64,000 nt of DNA from Actinomycetota bacterium (GTDB lineage Bacteria > Actinomycetota > Acidimicrobiia > Acidimicrobiales > Ilumatobacteraceae), in assembly GCA_016700055.1 (NCBI GenBank), contig CP064997.1:1550001-1614000 (forward strand), given 5' to 3'. A program made the translations under genes and the position numbers. The notes beneath the pieces were generated by a model that was not told the DNA's origin, searched no databases, and worked only from the letters and a program-made list of their open reading frames with translations. This document shows positions 1 through 8,045 of the stretch, piece after piece (positions within the stretch are counted from its first letter, which is position 1; every line of letters starts with the position of its first letter).

Positions 1-99
1 CACCACTGGCGCATGCGCCGGCGCTCGAAGCGCGAGAGCGCGACCGGTTCGGCGGTCGGGCGCCACCCCGCCACCGGGGCTACCCTTCCCCAGCCATGA
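1..99 (+). CDS. possible C-terminal tail of an upstream gene
   Basis: The first frame is open from the window edge to a TGA that overlaps the ATG of the next gene in an ATGA arrangement. It would encode an Arg-rich tail of about 32 residues. The coupling overlap is the only support; a second frame is also open here, so this may be chance in GC-rich DNA. Confidence 0.2.
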   Translation, partial: HHWRMRRRSKRESATGSAVGRHPATGATLPQP

Positions 100-929
100 C
101 CGTCCGCATCGTCACCGACAGCGGCTGCGACCTGCCCCAAGCCGTAGCCGACGAGCTCGGCATCGACGTCGTCCCGCTCTACATCCGCTTCGGCGACGAG
201 GAGTTCGTCGATCGGGAAGAGCTGTCCACGGCCGAGTTCTGGGCCCGCTGCGCGACCTCACCGGAGCTCCCCGCCACGGCAGCGCCGTCGCCGGGCCGTT
301 TCGAGTCGTCGATGCGCCGACTCGCCGCCGAGGGCGCGTCGGGAATCGTCGTCGTGTCGCTGTCGGGCGCGCTGTCGGCCACGCTGCAGAGCGCGGAGCT
401 CGCCTCCGCCGCGGTTTCTGCGGAGGTGCCGGTGCGCACGGTCGACAGTCGCTCGGTGTCGATGGGTCTCGGCATGATCGCCGTCGCCTGCGCCCGGCGG
501 GCCCGTGAGGGCGCGTCGCTCGACGAGGTCGAAGCGCTGGCCCACGCGCTCGCCTCACGCACCAAGGTGTGGGGCGCCCTCGACACCCTCGACAACCTGA
601 AGAAGGGCGGCCGCATCGGCGGCGCGAAGGCCCTCGTCGCCTCGGTGCTGTCGATCAAGCCGATCATCGAGGTGCGCGACGGCGAGGTGGCCGAGGGCGG
701 CAGGCAGCGCACCCGCGCCAAGGCACTCGCCTTCTTGGTGGACAAGGTGGCCGAGTACTCCAGCATCGAGAACCTCGCCGTGCTGCATGCCGCCTGCGAC
801 GACGCCGACGAGTTCGTCGAGAGGCTGAAGGTGGTTCACTCGGGTGAGATCGTCGTCGGAGAGATCGGCGCGGTGATCGGCACGCACGCCGGACGCGGCA
901 CGATCGGCGTCGCGTTCCAGACACGCTGA
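96..929 (+). CDS. DegV family fatty acid-binding protein
   Basis: The 277-residue product opens with the DegV signature (VRIVTDSGCDLP near residues 3-14) and ends with the family's G-x-V-I-G-T-H-A-G-R-G motif (about 256-267), so it is full length. Known DegV/FakB proteins bind a single fatty acid in a cleft between two alpha/beta domains; FakB-type members present it to a fatty acid kinase. No FakA kinase is adjacent, so its partner here is unknown. The ATG overlaps the stop of a possible upstream frame. The gene precedes the receptor kinase by about 80 bp. Confidence 0.9.
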   Translation: MTVRIVTDSGCDLPQAVADELGIDVVPLYIRFGDEEFVDREELSTAEFWARCATSPELPATAAPSPGRFESSMRRLAAEGASGIVVVSLSGALSATLQSAELASAAVSAEVPVRTVDSRSVSMGLGMIAVACARRAREGASLDEVEALAHALASRTKVWGALDTLDNLKKGGRIGGAKALVASVLSIKPIIEVRDGEVAEGGRQRTRAKALAFLVDKVAEYSSIENLAVLHAACDDADEFVERLKVVHSGEIVVGEIGAVIGTHAGRGTIGVAFQTR

Positions 930-1011
930 TCGATTGCCCGGAGTGAGGCCCTAGGCGCCACTAGCGTCGGAGGCCGTATCCACCACCCACCCCGCCCCTC
1001 CCCCGCCGGCC

Positions 1012-2676
1012 CTGCTCGCGGGCCGGTACCGACTCGAGCGTCGCTTCGCGTCCGGCGGCATGGCCGAGGTGTGGCTGGCCACCGACACCGCCCTCGCGCG
1101 GCAGGTGGCGGTGAAGATCTTGAAGCCTGCGCTCGCGGCCGACCCTGTCGTCGCCGAGCGCTTCCGCCGTGAAGCGGTTGCCGTCGCCAGCCTGACCCAC
1201 CCGAACATCGTCGCCGTCTACGACGCGGTGGAAGACGCCGGCCGCCAGGCCGTGGTGATGCAGTTCGTCCGCGGCAAATCACTGCGCCAGTTGCTCGACG
1301 AGCAGCGCCGGCTGTCACCAGAGCTCACGGTGCACATCGGGTGCGCGGTCGCGGCCGCGCTCGACGCCGCCCACCAGGCCGGGCTCGTGCACCGCGACGT
1401 GAAGCCGGCAAACGTGCTCGTCACGCCCGACGGGCTGGTGCTGCTCACCGACTTCGGCATCGCGAAGGCGCTCGACACCAGCGACGGCGATCTCACCAGC
1501 GAGAACGTCATGATGGGAACCGCGAAGTACCTCTCGCCCGAGCAGGTGCGCGGGCGGCGCTTGGACGGCCGGGCCGATCTGTACTCGCTCGGTCTCGTGA
1601 TGTACGAGTGCCTCGCCGGGCGTGTGCCGTTTCTCGGCGAGAGCGACGCCGACACCGCCCTTTCGAGGCTGCAGCGCGACCCGACCGACCTGACGCGACT
1701 GCGCCCGACGCTGCCGCGTGGGTTGACCGAGGTGGTCCACCGGCTTCTCGCGCGTGAGCCTGCCGACCGCTACGCGACCGGCGCCGAGGTGAAGGCCGCG
1801 CTCCAGCGAGGTCTCGATCGTTCGGTCGGGCCGCCCCCGCCAGGCGAGGGTGCGAACGACGCGGCCACGCCGACGGGCACCCGCACCCCGACGCGGTTCA
1901 TCCGTCCGCCGGGGAGCGCCACCGCGGACAGTCAGGCCACACCCGCCGCGGCCGCGGCGCGCAGGCCGGCGCGCGACTCGACACCGCCCTCGGGTGACAC
2001 CCGCCGCGGTGTGCCCGCGCGTGGCCTGCAGCAACGCTGGGGTCCGTCGTTGTACGTGGTCGGCGGGCTGATGCTCGCCGCGCTCGTCGCCGGGCTGCTC
2101 CTCTGGGCGTCCATCGCGAGGGACAGCGGCGATCCCGCCGCCACCACCATCCCGGGAGGTCCCGGCGCGACGACCGGTGACAGCGTGGCCGGCGACTCCT
2201 CTGCTGCGGGGCCGGCGCCCGTCGGCCTGACGGTGATCGGCGCCACCGCGTTCGATCCCGACGGCGACGGCGAGGAGAACGACGAACAGGTGCAGCGCGT
2301 CCTCGACGGCGACTCCTCCACCGGCTGGTCGACGCTTTGCTACGAGTCGCAGTACCTCGGCGCCAAAGGTGGGGTGGGCGTGGTGCTCGAGCTCAGCGAG
2401 CCGACCGTGGCCCAGATCGCCGTCGACGTCACGAGTGCACCGTGGAGCCTGCAGATCCACACCGCCTCCGACGCGATCCCCGACTCGATCGAAGGGTGGG
2501 GAGCAGAGCTGGCCACCGACTACTCGACCGAGCCCGGCCAGCTGCTCGCCACCTCGGCGGGGCCGGTGCGCTACGTGCTGGCACTGCTGCGTGAGCTCGG
2601 CCCCGACGAAGGCTGCAGCGAAGACCACCCCTACCGCGGACGCATCTCGGGCATCCAGGTGACCCCTGCGCCGTAG
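1012..2676 (+). CDS. transmembrane Ser/Thr protein kinase with MviN-like outer domain, CTG start proposed
   Basis: A Hanks-type kinase domain occupies roughly residues 1-275: glycine loop (RFASGGMAEVW), ATP-binding Lys in VAVKILK, catalytic loop HRDVKPAN and DFG are all present, so it looks catalytically complete. A Thr/Pro-rich linker leads to one membrane helix (about residues 343-365). The outer C-terminal domain, starting FDPDGDGEENDEQVQRVLDG, resembles the discoidin-like domain at the end of mycobacterial MviN (Rv3910). Reading frame and homology extend upstream of the ATG at 1060, which lies inside the glycine loop. Between the in-frame TAG at 952-954 and 1060 there is no ATG, GTG or TTG; CTG at 1012 gives the expected LAGRYRLE start. 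Position, ahead of a sigM-like gene and trxB, matches the MviN slot of mycobacteria. Confidence 0.85.
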   Translation: MLAGRYRLERRFASGGMAEVWLATDTALARQVAVKILKPALAADPVVAERFRREAVAVASLTHPNIVAVYDAVEDAGRQAVVMQFVRGKSLRQLLDEQRRLSPELTVHIGCAVAAALDAAHQAGLVHRDVKPANVLVTPDGLVLLTDFGIAKALDTSDGDLTSENVMMGTAKYLSPEQVRGRRLDGRADLYSLGLVMYECLAGRVPFLGESDADTALSRLQRDPTDLTRLRPTLPRGLTEVVHRLLAREPADRYATGAEVKAALQRGLDRSVGPPPPGEGANDAATPTGTRTPTRFIRPPGSATADSQATPAAAAARRPARDSTPPSGDTRRGVPARGLQQRWGPSLYVVGGLMLAALVAGLLLWASIARDSGDPAATTIPGGPGATTGDSVAGDSSAAGPAPVGLTVIGATAFDPDGDGEENDEQVQRVLDGDSSTGWSTLCYESQYLGAKGGVGVVLELSEPTVAQIAVDVTSAPWSLQIHTASDAIPDSIEGWGAELATDYSTEPGQLLATSAGPVRYVLALLRELGPDEGCSEDHPYRGRISGIQVTPAP

Positions 2677-2698
2677 GGATTACGCTCGCTCCATCGCC

Positions 2699-3286
2699 AT
2701 GCCAGCAGACGACGCGCACCTCGTATCCGCGGCGTGTGCTGGCGACCGAGGCGCCGCAGACGAGCTTCTGCGGCGGCACCTCCCCCGTGTGCACGCCGTG
2801 TGCCGGCGTTTGCTCGGCAACGAGGCCGACGCCGCCGACGCCACCCAAGAAGCCCTCATCGCCATCGTCCGCGGGCTGCCGCGCTTCGACGGCCGTTCGG
2901 CGTTCGGCACCTGGGTGTACCGCGTGGCGACGAACGCCGCGCTCGATGAGCTCCGCCGCCGGCAGCGCCGGCCCCAGCTCGTTCGCGACCCCGCCGACTG
3001 GTCGAGTGGGCGCACCGAGCCGGCAGATCCCGGCGCCGAAGCGGACGCAGACGCGTTCGACGATCGCGACAGGCTGGTACCCGCGCTCGGCGCCCTGCGC
3101 GAGGAGTACCGCGTAGCGGTGGTGCTGCGAGACGTCGCCGACCTGGACTACGCCGAGATCGCCGAGATCCTCGGCGTGCCCCCGGGCACGGTTCGTTCAC
3201 GCATCGCCCGCGGCCGCGCCCAGCTCGCCGATGCCCTCGGGAACCAGACAGCAGGCCAGCTGCGTCCAACCGACGATCATGACTGA
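2699..3286 (+). CDS. ECF-type RNA polymerase sigma factor (SigM-like)
   Basis: The 195-residue protein has the two-domain ECF layout. Sigma region 2 runs about 25-90 (NEADAADATQEALIAIVRGL, FGTWVYRVATNAALDELRRR) and region 4 about 125-175 (LREEYRVAVVLRDVADLDYAEIAEILGVPPGTVRSRIARGR). It directs RNA polymerase to its own promoters. The next gene overlaps its stop codon and encodes a membrane protein with a cytoplasmic head, the usual anti-sigma arrangement. The mycobacterial counterpart by position is sigM, next to trxB; that assignment rests on synteny. Confidence 0.92.
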   Translation: MPADDAHLVSAACAGDRGAADELLRRHLPRVHAVCRRLLGNEADAADATQEALIAIVRGLPRFDGRSAFGTWVYRVATNAALDELRRRQRRPQLVRDPADWSSGRTEPADPGAEADADAFDDRDRLVPALGALREEYRVAVVLRDVADLDYAEIAEILGVPPGTVRSRIARGRAQLADALGNQTAGQLRPTDDHD

Positions 3287-4193
3287 CGCCCCTCTCCCCT
3301 CCGCTGAGCAGCTCGTCAGCCGGGCCGTCGATTCCGACCTGCCCACAGAGCTGGCCGCGCTCGTCGCCGCCGACCCCGGCCTCACGGCCGAGGTCGCGGT
3401 GCTGCGGGCCCTGCGCAGGGAGCTGGCCGAGGTCCCCGCCATGCAGCCCGCCGTCGCCGAGCAGGTGGTACGGGCGGCACTCGACGTGTTCGACGCCGAG
3501 GTGGCCGCCCCCCAACGCCTCGCCCCGGCACCCGCCGAGCATCACGCGCCGCTGATCCCCCTCGGTGCGCTCCGCTGGCGCCGTCGCCTCGCGTGGGCGG
3601 GAGCGATCGCCGCCGCGGGGCTGCTCACCGTCGGAGTCGCCGGCATGCTCGGCCAACAGAGCTCCGACGACTCCGCGTCGAAGGTGGCCGGCAACGCAAC
3701 GACCGCCGCGACCGAAGACGAGTTGGCCACGGCAGAGGTCTTCGGCACGCCCTCGCTCGCCTCGGGCGACCAGGCCGTCGGCGGCGCAGACGACACCACT
3801 GCAGCGACGGCCGACGCCGCGAGCGACTCCGATCGGGCCGCCGACGGTGCCGACGAAGACGCGCCGGGTGACTTCGACCCGTCGGCGACCGCGGCCCCAG
3901 CTGCCACCGATGGCACCTTCAGCGAGCCGTTCCCGATGCCGCCAGCCGGTGAGCCGGTGCAGCTCGCCGACGAGATCGAGCTCGCCTGGTTCGCGGCCTG
4001 GGCGGTTCCGACCGAGATCGACGACACGGTGGCGGCGAGCGTTCCCTGCGCCGATGCCGGTCCCGACGAGCTCCTCGCGCAGGCGGCGGAGTACGCGGGC
4101 ATCGACGTGACCATCCTTCGTGACGACGTGACCGGTGAGGTCTACGCCTACGCGGTCGAAGGCTGCGCAGTGGTGGCGTCGACGGCTCCATAG
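3279..4193 (+). CDS. probable membrane anti-sigma factor
   Basis: About 304 residues, starting at an ATG that overlaps the sigma gene's stop (ATGACTGA). A cytoplasmic N-terminal part of about 100 residues with Leu-rich helices is followed by a single membrane helix (WAGAIAAAGLLTVGVAGML) and an acidic, Ala/Asp/Thr-rich outer region ending in a small folded segment with two cysteines. No zinc-binding HxxxCxxC anti-sigma motif is visible. The role as regulator of the preceding sigma factor is inferred from translational coupling and topology; mycobacterial sigM is followed by a functionally similar gene (Rv3912). Confidence 0.65.
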   Translation: MTDAPLPSAEQLVSRAVDSDLPTELAALVAADPGLTAEVAVLRALRRELAEVPAMQPAVAEQVVRAALDVFDAEVAAPQRLAPAPAEHHAPLIPLGALRWRRRLAWAGAIAAAGLLTVGVAGMLGQQSSDDSASKVAGNATTAATEDELATAEVFGTPSLASGDQAVGGADDTTAATADAASDSDRAADGADEDAPGDFDPSATAAPAATDGTFSEPFPMPPAGEPVQLADEIELAWFAAWAVPTEIDDTVAASVPCADAGPDELLAQAAEYAGIDVTILRDDVTGEVYAYAVEGCAVVASTAP

Positions 4194-4222
4194 GCCGTCT
4201 CATTTCGCTAGCCTCTCGCGCC

Positions 4223-4552
4223 ATGGCCGGGAACCCGCTCTCCGATCCGCACTGGGCCAAGAGCACCGCCGACACCGTCGAGCGACTGGTGACCACGGTC
4301 CGTGATCGCACGACCTCGCACATCGTCGTCGCCGCCAGAGCCGTGGTGTTCGGTCTCCTCGGCGCGATCGTGGGGCTCCCCGCCATCGTGTTGTTGCTGG
4401 TCGCGTTGACCCGAGGGCTGCAGGCCGCGCTCGAATGGCCGTTCGACCACGACACCGCGGTGTGGCTGTCGTACCTGATCGTGGGCGGGATCTTGACCCT
4501 GGCGGGTGCGATCTGCATGACCAAGCGCCACACTCCTTCGGCGACCGTCTGA
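4223..4552 (+). CDS. small two-helix membrane protein, unknown function
   Basis: A 109-residue protein with a soluble N-terminus (about 35 residues) and two strongly hydrophobic helices (AARAVVFGLLGAIVGLPAIV... and WLSYLIVGGILTLAGAIC). It is not recognised. It resembles in layout the small holin-like or phage-shock-type membrane proteins often seen beside redox genes, but no motif proves this. It lies between the anti-sigma-like gene and trxB in the same orientation, and probably is co-transcribed with one of them. Confidence 0.6.
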   Translation: MAGNPLSDPHWAKSTADTVERLVTTVRDRTTSHIVVAARAVVFGLLGAIVGLPAIVLLLVALTRGLQAALEWPFDHDTAVWLSYLIVGGILTLAGAICMTKRHTPSATV

Positions 4553-4589
4553 ACACCGCGGAGATGCCGCGGACGAAACGGAGATCCAC

Positions 4590-5540
4590 GTGAGCGATCA
4601 CCATCGCCGACTCGTCATCATCGGCTCCGGTCCGGCTGGGCTCACCGCCGCCATCTACGCCGCCCGGGCCAACCTCGCGCCGCTCGTGATCGAAGGTGAG
4701 CCTTCGAGCACCTCTGACCAGCCCGGCGGGCAGCTGATGCTGACCACGGAGGTGGAGAACTTCCCCGGGTTTCCAGAGGGCATCCTCGGCCCGGAGCTGA
4801 TGAGCCGGTTCAAGGAGCAGGCGGCGCGCTTTGGCGCCGAGTTCCTCACCGCCAAGGCGACCAAGGTCGACTTCACGGGCCAACCGCTGCGGGTGCACGT
4901 GCGTGACGAGGTGTACCCCGCCGACGCGGTCATCGTCGCCGCCGGCGCGCAGAGCCTCATGCTCGGCCTCGAGGCCGAACAACGCCTGATCGGCCACGGG
5001 TTGTCGACGTGTGCCACTTGTGACGGCTTTTTCTTCCGCGGCAAGGAGATCGCCGTCGTCGGCGGTGGTGACTCCGCCATCGAAGAGGCGCTGTTCCTCA
5101 CCAAGTTCGCCGACAAGGTCACGCTCATCCACCGCCGTGACGAGCTGCGGGCGTCGAAGATCATGCAGGACCGCGCCTTCACCAATCCGAAGATCGTGAT
5201 GCGCTGGAACACCGTCGTCACCGACCTGATCGGCACCGACCAGCTCGAGGGCCTGCACCTGCGCGACACCGTGTCCGGAGCGTCGCAGACGCTGGCCGTG
5301 GCCGGGCTGTTCATCGCGATCGGCCACCGCCCCAACACCGACGTCTTCAAGGGCGTCCTCGACATGGAGGACTCGGGCTACCTGATCACCCGGCCCGACT
5401 CCACGTACACGAACATCCCCGGCGTCTTCGCCTGTGGCGACGTGAGGGACCACGTGTACCGCCAGGCGATCACGGCCGCCGGTTCCGGGTGCATGGCCGC
5501 GATCGACGCCGAGCGCTGGCTCGAGTCACGCCACGGCTGA
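4590..5540 (+). CDS. trxB: thioredoxin reductase
   Basis: A 316-residue NADPH- and FAD-dependent enzyme that reduces thioredoxin in the cytoplasm. The FAD-binding GSGPAGLTAAIY motif is at about 12-23, the redox-active CATC motif at about 137-140, the NADPH-binding GGGDSAIEEA at about 157-166, and the C-terminal FAD-binding GVFACGDV near 278. Length is typical. Start is GTG at 4590, with GGAGATCC just upstream. trxA follows after about 50 bp, giving a complete disulfide-reduction pair. Confidence 0.97.
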   Translation: MSDHHRRLVIIGSGPAGLTAAIYAARANLAPLVIEGEPSSTSDQPGGQLMLTTEVENFPGFPEGILGPELMSRFKEQAARFGAEFLTAKATKVDFTGQPLRVHVRDEVYPADAVIVAAGAQSLMLGLEAEQRLIGHGLSTCATCDGFFFRGKEIAVVGGGDSAIEEALFLTKFADKVTLIHRRDELRASKIMQDRAFTNPKIVMRWNTVVTDLIGTDQLEGLHLRDTVSGASQTLAVAGLFIAIGHRPNTDVFKGVLDMEDSGYLITRPDSTYTNIPGVFACGDVRDHVYRQAITAAGSGCMAAIDAERWLESRHG

Positions 5541-5591
5541 ATCGAGCCACCCCGGTAGTCTCAATGTCCCGCCCGAAAGGACCCCAGAAAC

Positions 5592-5930
5592 ATGGCCGAC
5601 GGAATCGCGGCGCTCACCGCAACCACCTTCGACGAGACGGTCAACTCATCTGATCTACCCGTCATCGTCGACTTCTGGGCTGAATGGTGCGGCCCCTGCA
5701 AGATGATCGCCCCGATCCTGGCCGAGATCGCGCAGGAGCACGAGGGCAAGCTGCGCGTCGCCAAGCTGAACGTCGACGATCACGGCGAGATCGCGATGCG
5801 CTACAACGTGATGAGCATCCCGACGCTGCTCGTCTTCCACGGTGGTGAGATGCGCAAGCGCCTCGTCGGTGCCAAGGGCAAGGGACAGCTGTTGCAGGAG
5901 CTTGAGGAGTTCCTGCCATCTTCCCGCTGA
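5592..5930 (+). CDS. trxA: thioredoxin
   Basis: The 112-residue protein carries the canonical WCGPCK active site (about residues 31-36) and the cis-Pro loop MSIPTLLVF, with normal thioredoxin length. It is the substrate of the reductase encoded just upstream and donates electrons to cytoplasmic disulfides. An AAAGGACC tract precedes the ATG. Its TGA stop sits inside CTGA, whose CTG appears to start the following CwlM-like gene. Confidence 0.97.
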   Translation: MADGIAALTATTFDETVNSSDLPVIVDFWAEWCGPCKMIAPILAEIAQEHEGKLRVAKLNVDDHGEIAMRYNVMSIPTLLVFHGGEMRKRLVGAKGKGQLLQELEEFLPSSR

Positions 5931-6928
5931 CGCCTGGCCACAGCGGCGAGGCGGTACGTGATCTTCAACGTCGCCTCGCTGCGGCGGGCTACCTGCCGGC
6001 TCTCGGCGCCGAAGCAGGCCGGTACTGCGCGCGCACCCGCGACGCGGTCGTGTCCTTCCAGGCGGCGAGAGGCCTGCATTCGACAGGCACCTGCGACGAG
6101 CACACCTGGTCGACCCTCGTCGAGGCCGGTTGGCGCCTCGGTGACCGCTTGTTGCACCTGCATTCGCCGAACACGCGCGGCGACGACGTGGTCGAACTGC
6201 AGCTGCTCCTCGGCCGTCTCGGATTCGATTGCGGTCGACCGGACGGGATCTTCGGCCGGCGAACCGAGCGCGCGTTGCGCGAGTTGCAGACCAACTGCGG
6301 GCTGGAACCCGACGGGGTCTGCGGGCGCCGGACGGTGGCGTTGCTGCACGGTCTGGCCCGCCAGTCCGGCAGCGGCCCCGGGTTGCCGACGATCCGCGAG
6401 GTCGAGGCACTGCGCGTGCCGCGCAGTGGCCTGACCGACCTGCGTGTCGTGCTCGGCCAGCTCGGTGGTCTCGGTTCGCTCAGCCGCGGCCTGGCCAAGC
6501 AGCTGCGGTCGCGAGGAGCCCACGTGGTCCTCGCCGACGAACCCGATCCGCACACGCACGCGGCGATGGCCAACCTGTTCGGCGCCGACGTCTACCTCGG
6601 GGTGGAACCTCACGCCGAGCCGATCTGCACGATCTCGTACTTCGCCATCCCCTCGTTCTCGTCCATCGGCGGGCGCCTTCTCGCTCGTCAGATCGAACGT
6701 GCGTTCGTCAATGTCGATCTGGCCTCACCGGCTGAGGTGATCGGCATGCGCCTTCCTGTGCTGCGGGAGACCCGCATGCCGGCGGTGCTCTGCGCTCTCG
6801 GACCTGTACGCCACGTCCTCGACCACACCCCCGAGATCGGGGCGGCGCTGCTCGACGCAGTGATCGCGTGGACGGGCGCCGCCGCTCAGGCGCTGGTGCC
6901 CGAACCCCCCAAGGCGTCGGGGCGCTGA
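5927..6928 (+). CDS. cwlM: CwlM-like peptidoglycan-binding pseudo-amidase, CTG start proposed
   Basis: The frame encodes two peptidoglycan-binding domains (about 5-70, with AVRDLQRRLAAAGYL; and about 83-140, with DDVVELQLLLGRLGF) followed by an amidase_3-like domain to the C-terminus. The zinc-site regions are degenerate: DPGHGG is replaced by VLGQLGG, the S-x-H motif by GVEPHAEP, and the final catalytic Glu region reads MPAVLCALG. Mycobacterial CwlM, found at the same place after trxB-trxA, is also a non-hydrolytic member; when phosphorylated by PknB it activates MurA. The first GTG (6050) would cut off the first domain; upstream to TGA 5903-5905 no ATG/GTG/TTG exists, and CTG 5927 overlaps the trxA stop as CTGA. 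The function here is by homology. Confidence 0.8.
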   Translation: MTPGHSGEAVRDLQRRLAAAGYLPALGAEAGRYCARTRDAVVSFQAARGLHSTGTCDEHTWSTLVEAGWRLGDRLLHLHSPNTRGDDVVELQLLLGRLGFDCGRPDGIFGRRTERALRELQTNCGLEPDGVCGRRTVALLHGLARQSGSGPGLPTIREVEALRVPRSGLTDLRVVLGQLGGLGSLSRGLAKQLRSRGAHVVLADEPDPHTHAAMANLFGADVYLGVEPHAEPICTISYFAIPSFSSIGGRLLARQIERAFVNVDLASPAEVIGMRLPVLRETRMPAVLCALGPVRHVLDHTPEIGAALLDAVIAWTGAAAQALVPEPPKASGR

Positions 6929-6971
6929 ACTCTCCTCGCTGAAGAGTCGAGGGCGAGTAGACGTCGATGGT

Positions 6972-6992
6972 TTGTCCACATCTTTGTCCCCA
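6972..6992 (+). promoter_or_regulatory. two DnaA-box-like sequences between cwlM and parB
   Basis: TTGTCCACA at 6972-6980 matches the high-GC actinobacterial DnaA box, and TTGTCCCCA at 6984-6992 differs by one base. Both point the same way, in the 196-bp gap between the convergent ends of cwlM and parB. A function in DnaA titration or origin control is inferred. Confidence 0.45.
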
Positions 6993-7124
6993 CACTGTGA
7001 GGAACCTCATCTGGAGGTAGAGAGGATCGGGCAAGAAACCCGCTCTGACCTGCACCGATACCCGAACTTGAGCCGTCCCCGGCACGGTGAGCGGCGTTGT
7101 GGGCGAGCTGGGCGAGTCTCGAGA

Positions 7125-8045
7125 TCAGGCCGCGTCGAGGGGCGGCTCGGTCATCATCCGGTAGATGCGCTCCAGGTCCTCGAGATCGGCAAACTCGATC
7201 TGCACCCGGCCACGCCGGCCGGCCATCGTCACGGACACCTTCGTCGCCAGGTGCTCGGCGAGCAGCTCTTCCAGCTCGAGTAAACCCGGTGGCCGCAGCG
7301 GCTGAGCGCGCGATCGCTCCCGCCCCGCACCGGAGTCGGCCGCGCCGGCCTGGCCCTCATCGGTGGCTTCGGCTTCGCCGCCGCGAGCTCGGATGGCGTC
7401 TTCGACGGCGCGCACCGACCAACCCTCCGCGGAGGCCTTCCGCGCGAGATGCTCCTGGAACGCCCGGTCGGGAGTGGCGAGCAACGCCTTCGCGTGGCCG
7501 GCGCTGAGCCGCCCGTCCGCGAGCAGGTGCTGGATCACCGCCGGTAGGGACAGCAGACGCAACGAGTTCGTCACCGAGCTGCGGCTCTTGCCGACGCGCG
7601 TGGCCACCTGCTCGTGGGTCAGCTCGAAGTCCTCGAGCAGCTGCTGGTAGGCGGCGGCCTCCTCGAGCGGGCCGAGGTCTTGGCGGTGCAGGTTCTCGAC
7701 GAGCGCCTGTTCCACCGAGGTCAGATCGTCTGACTCACGCAGCAAGGCCGGAACGGTCGCCAGGCCAGCACGGCGCGCCGCTCGCCATCGACGCTCCCCG
7801 GCGATCAGCTGGTAGCGCTCGGTGTCTACCGCACGCACGAGCACCGGCTGGAGGACTCCGAGCTCACGGATCGACGCGGCGAGTTCCTCTAGCGACGCCT
7901 CGTCGAAGTGCACTCGGGGTTGGTTCGGGTTCGGCTCGATCTCCCCCACCGGGATGTCGATGAGCTGGGTGACGCCGCTCGCGCCCGCGATATCGCTCGG
8001 GATGAGGGCCCCGAGCCCCTTACCCAGTCCGGCGCGCCGCACCAC
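7125..8045 (-). CDS. parB: chromosome partitioning protein ParB
   Basis: About 306 residues. The N-terminal ParB/Srx domain has IEPNPNQPRVHFDEASLEELAAS and the CTP-binding GERRWRAARRAG motif; the central helix-turn-helix that reads parS includes LTHEQVATRVGKSRSSVTNSLRLL; a C-terminal dimerisation segment ends the protein. It loads on parS and spreads to form the segregation complex pulled by ParA. The likely start is GTG at 8045, preceded by AAGGAGGT within the end of parA, so the genes overlap by about 26 bp. A longer frame upstream only repeats parA sequence in another frame. Confidence 0.95.
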   Translation of the reverse strand: MVRRAGLGKGLGALIPSDIAGASGVTQLIDIPVGEIEPNPNQPRVHFDEASLEELAASIRELGVLQPVLVRAVDTERYQLIAGERRWRAARRAGLATVPALLRESDDLTSVEQALVENLHRQDLGPLEEAAAYQQLLEDFELTHEQVATRVGKSRSSVTNSLRLLSLPAVIQHLLADGRLSAGHAKALLATPDRAFQEHLARKASAEGWSVRAVEDAIRARGGEAEATDEGQAGAADSGAGRERSRAQPLRPPGLLELEELLAEHLATKVSVTMAGRRGRVQIEFADLEDLERIYRMMTEPPLDAA

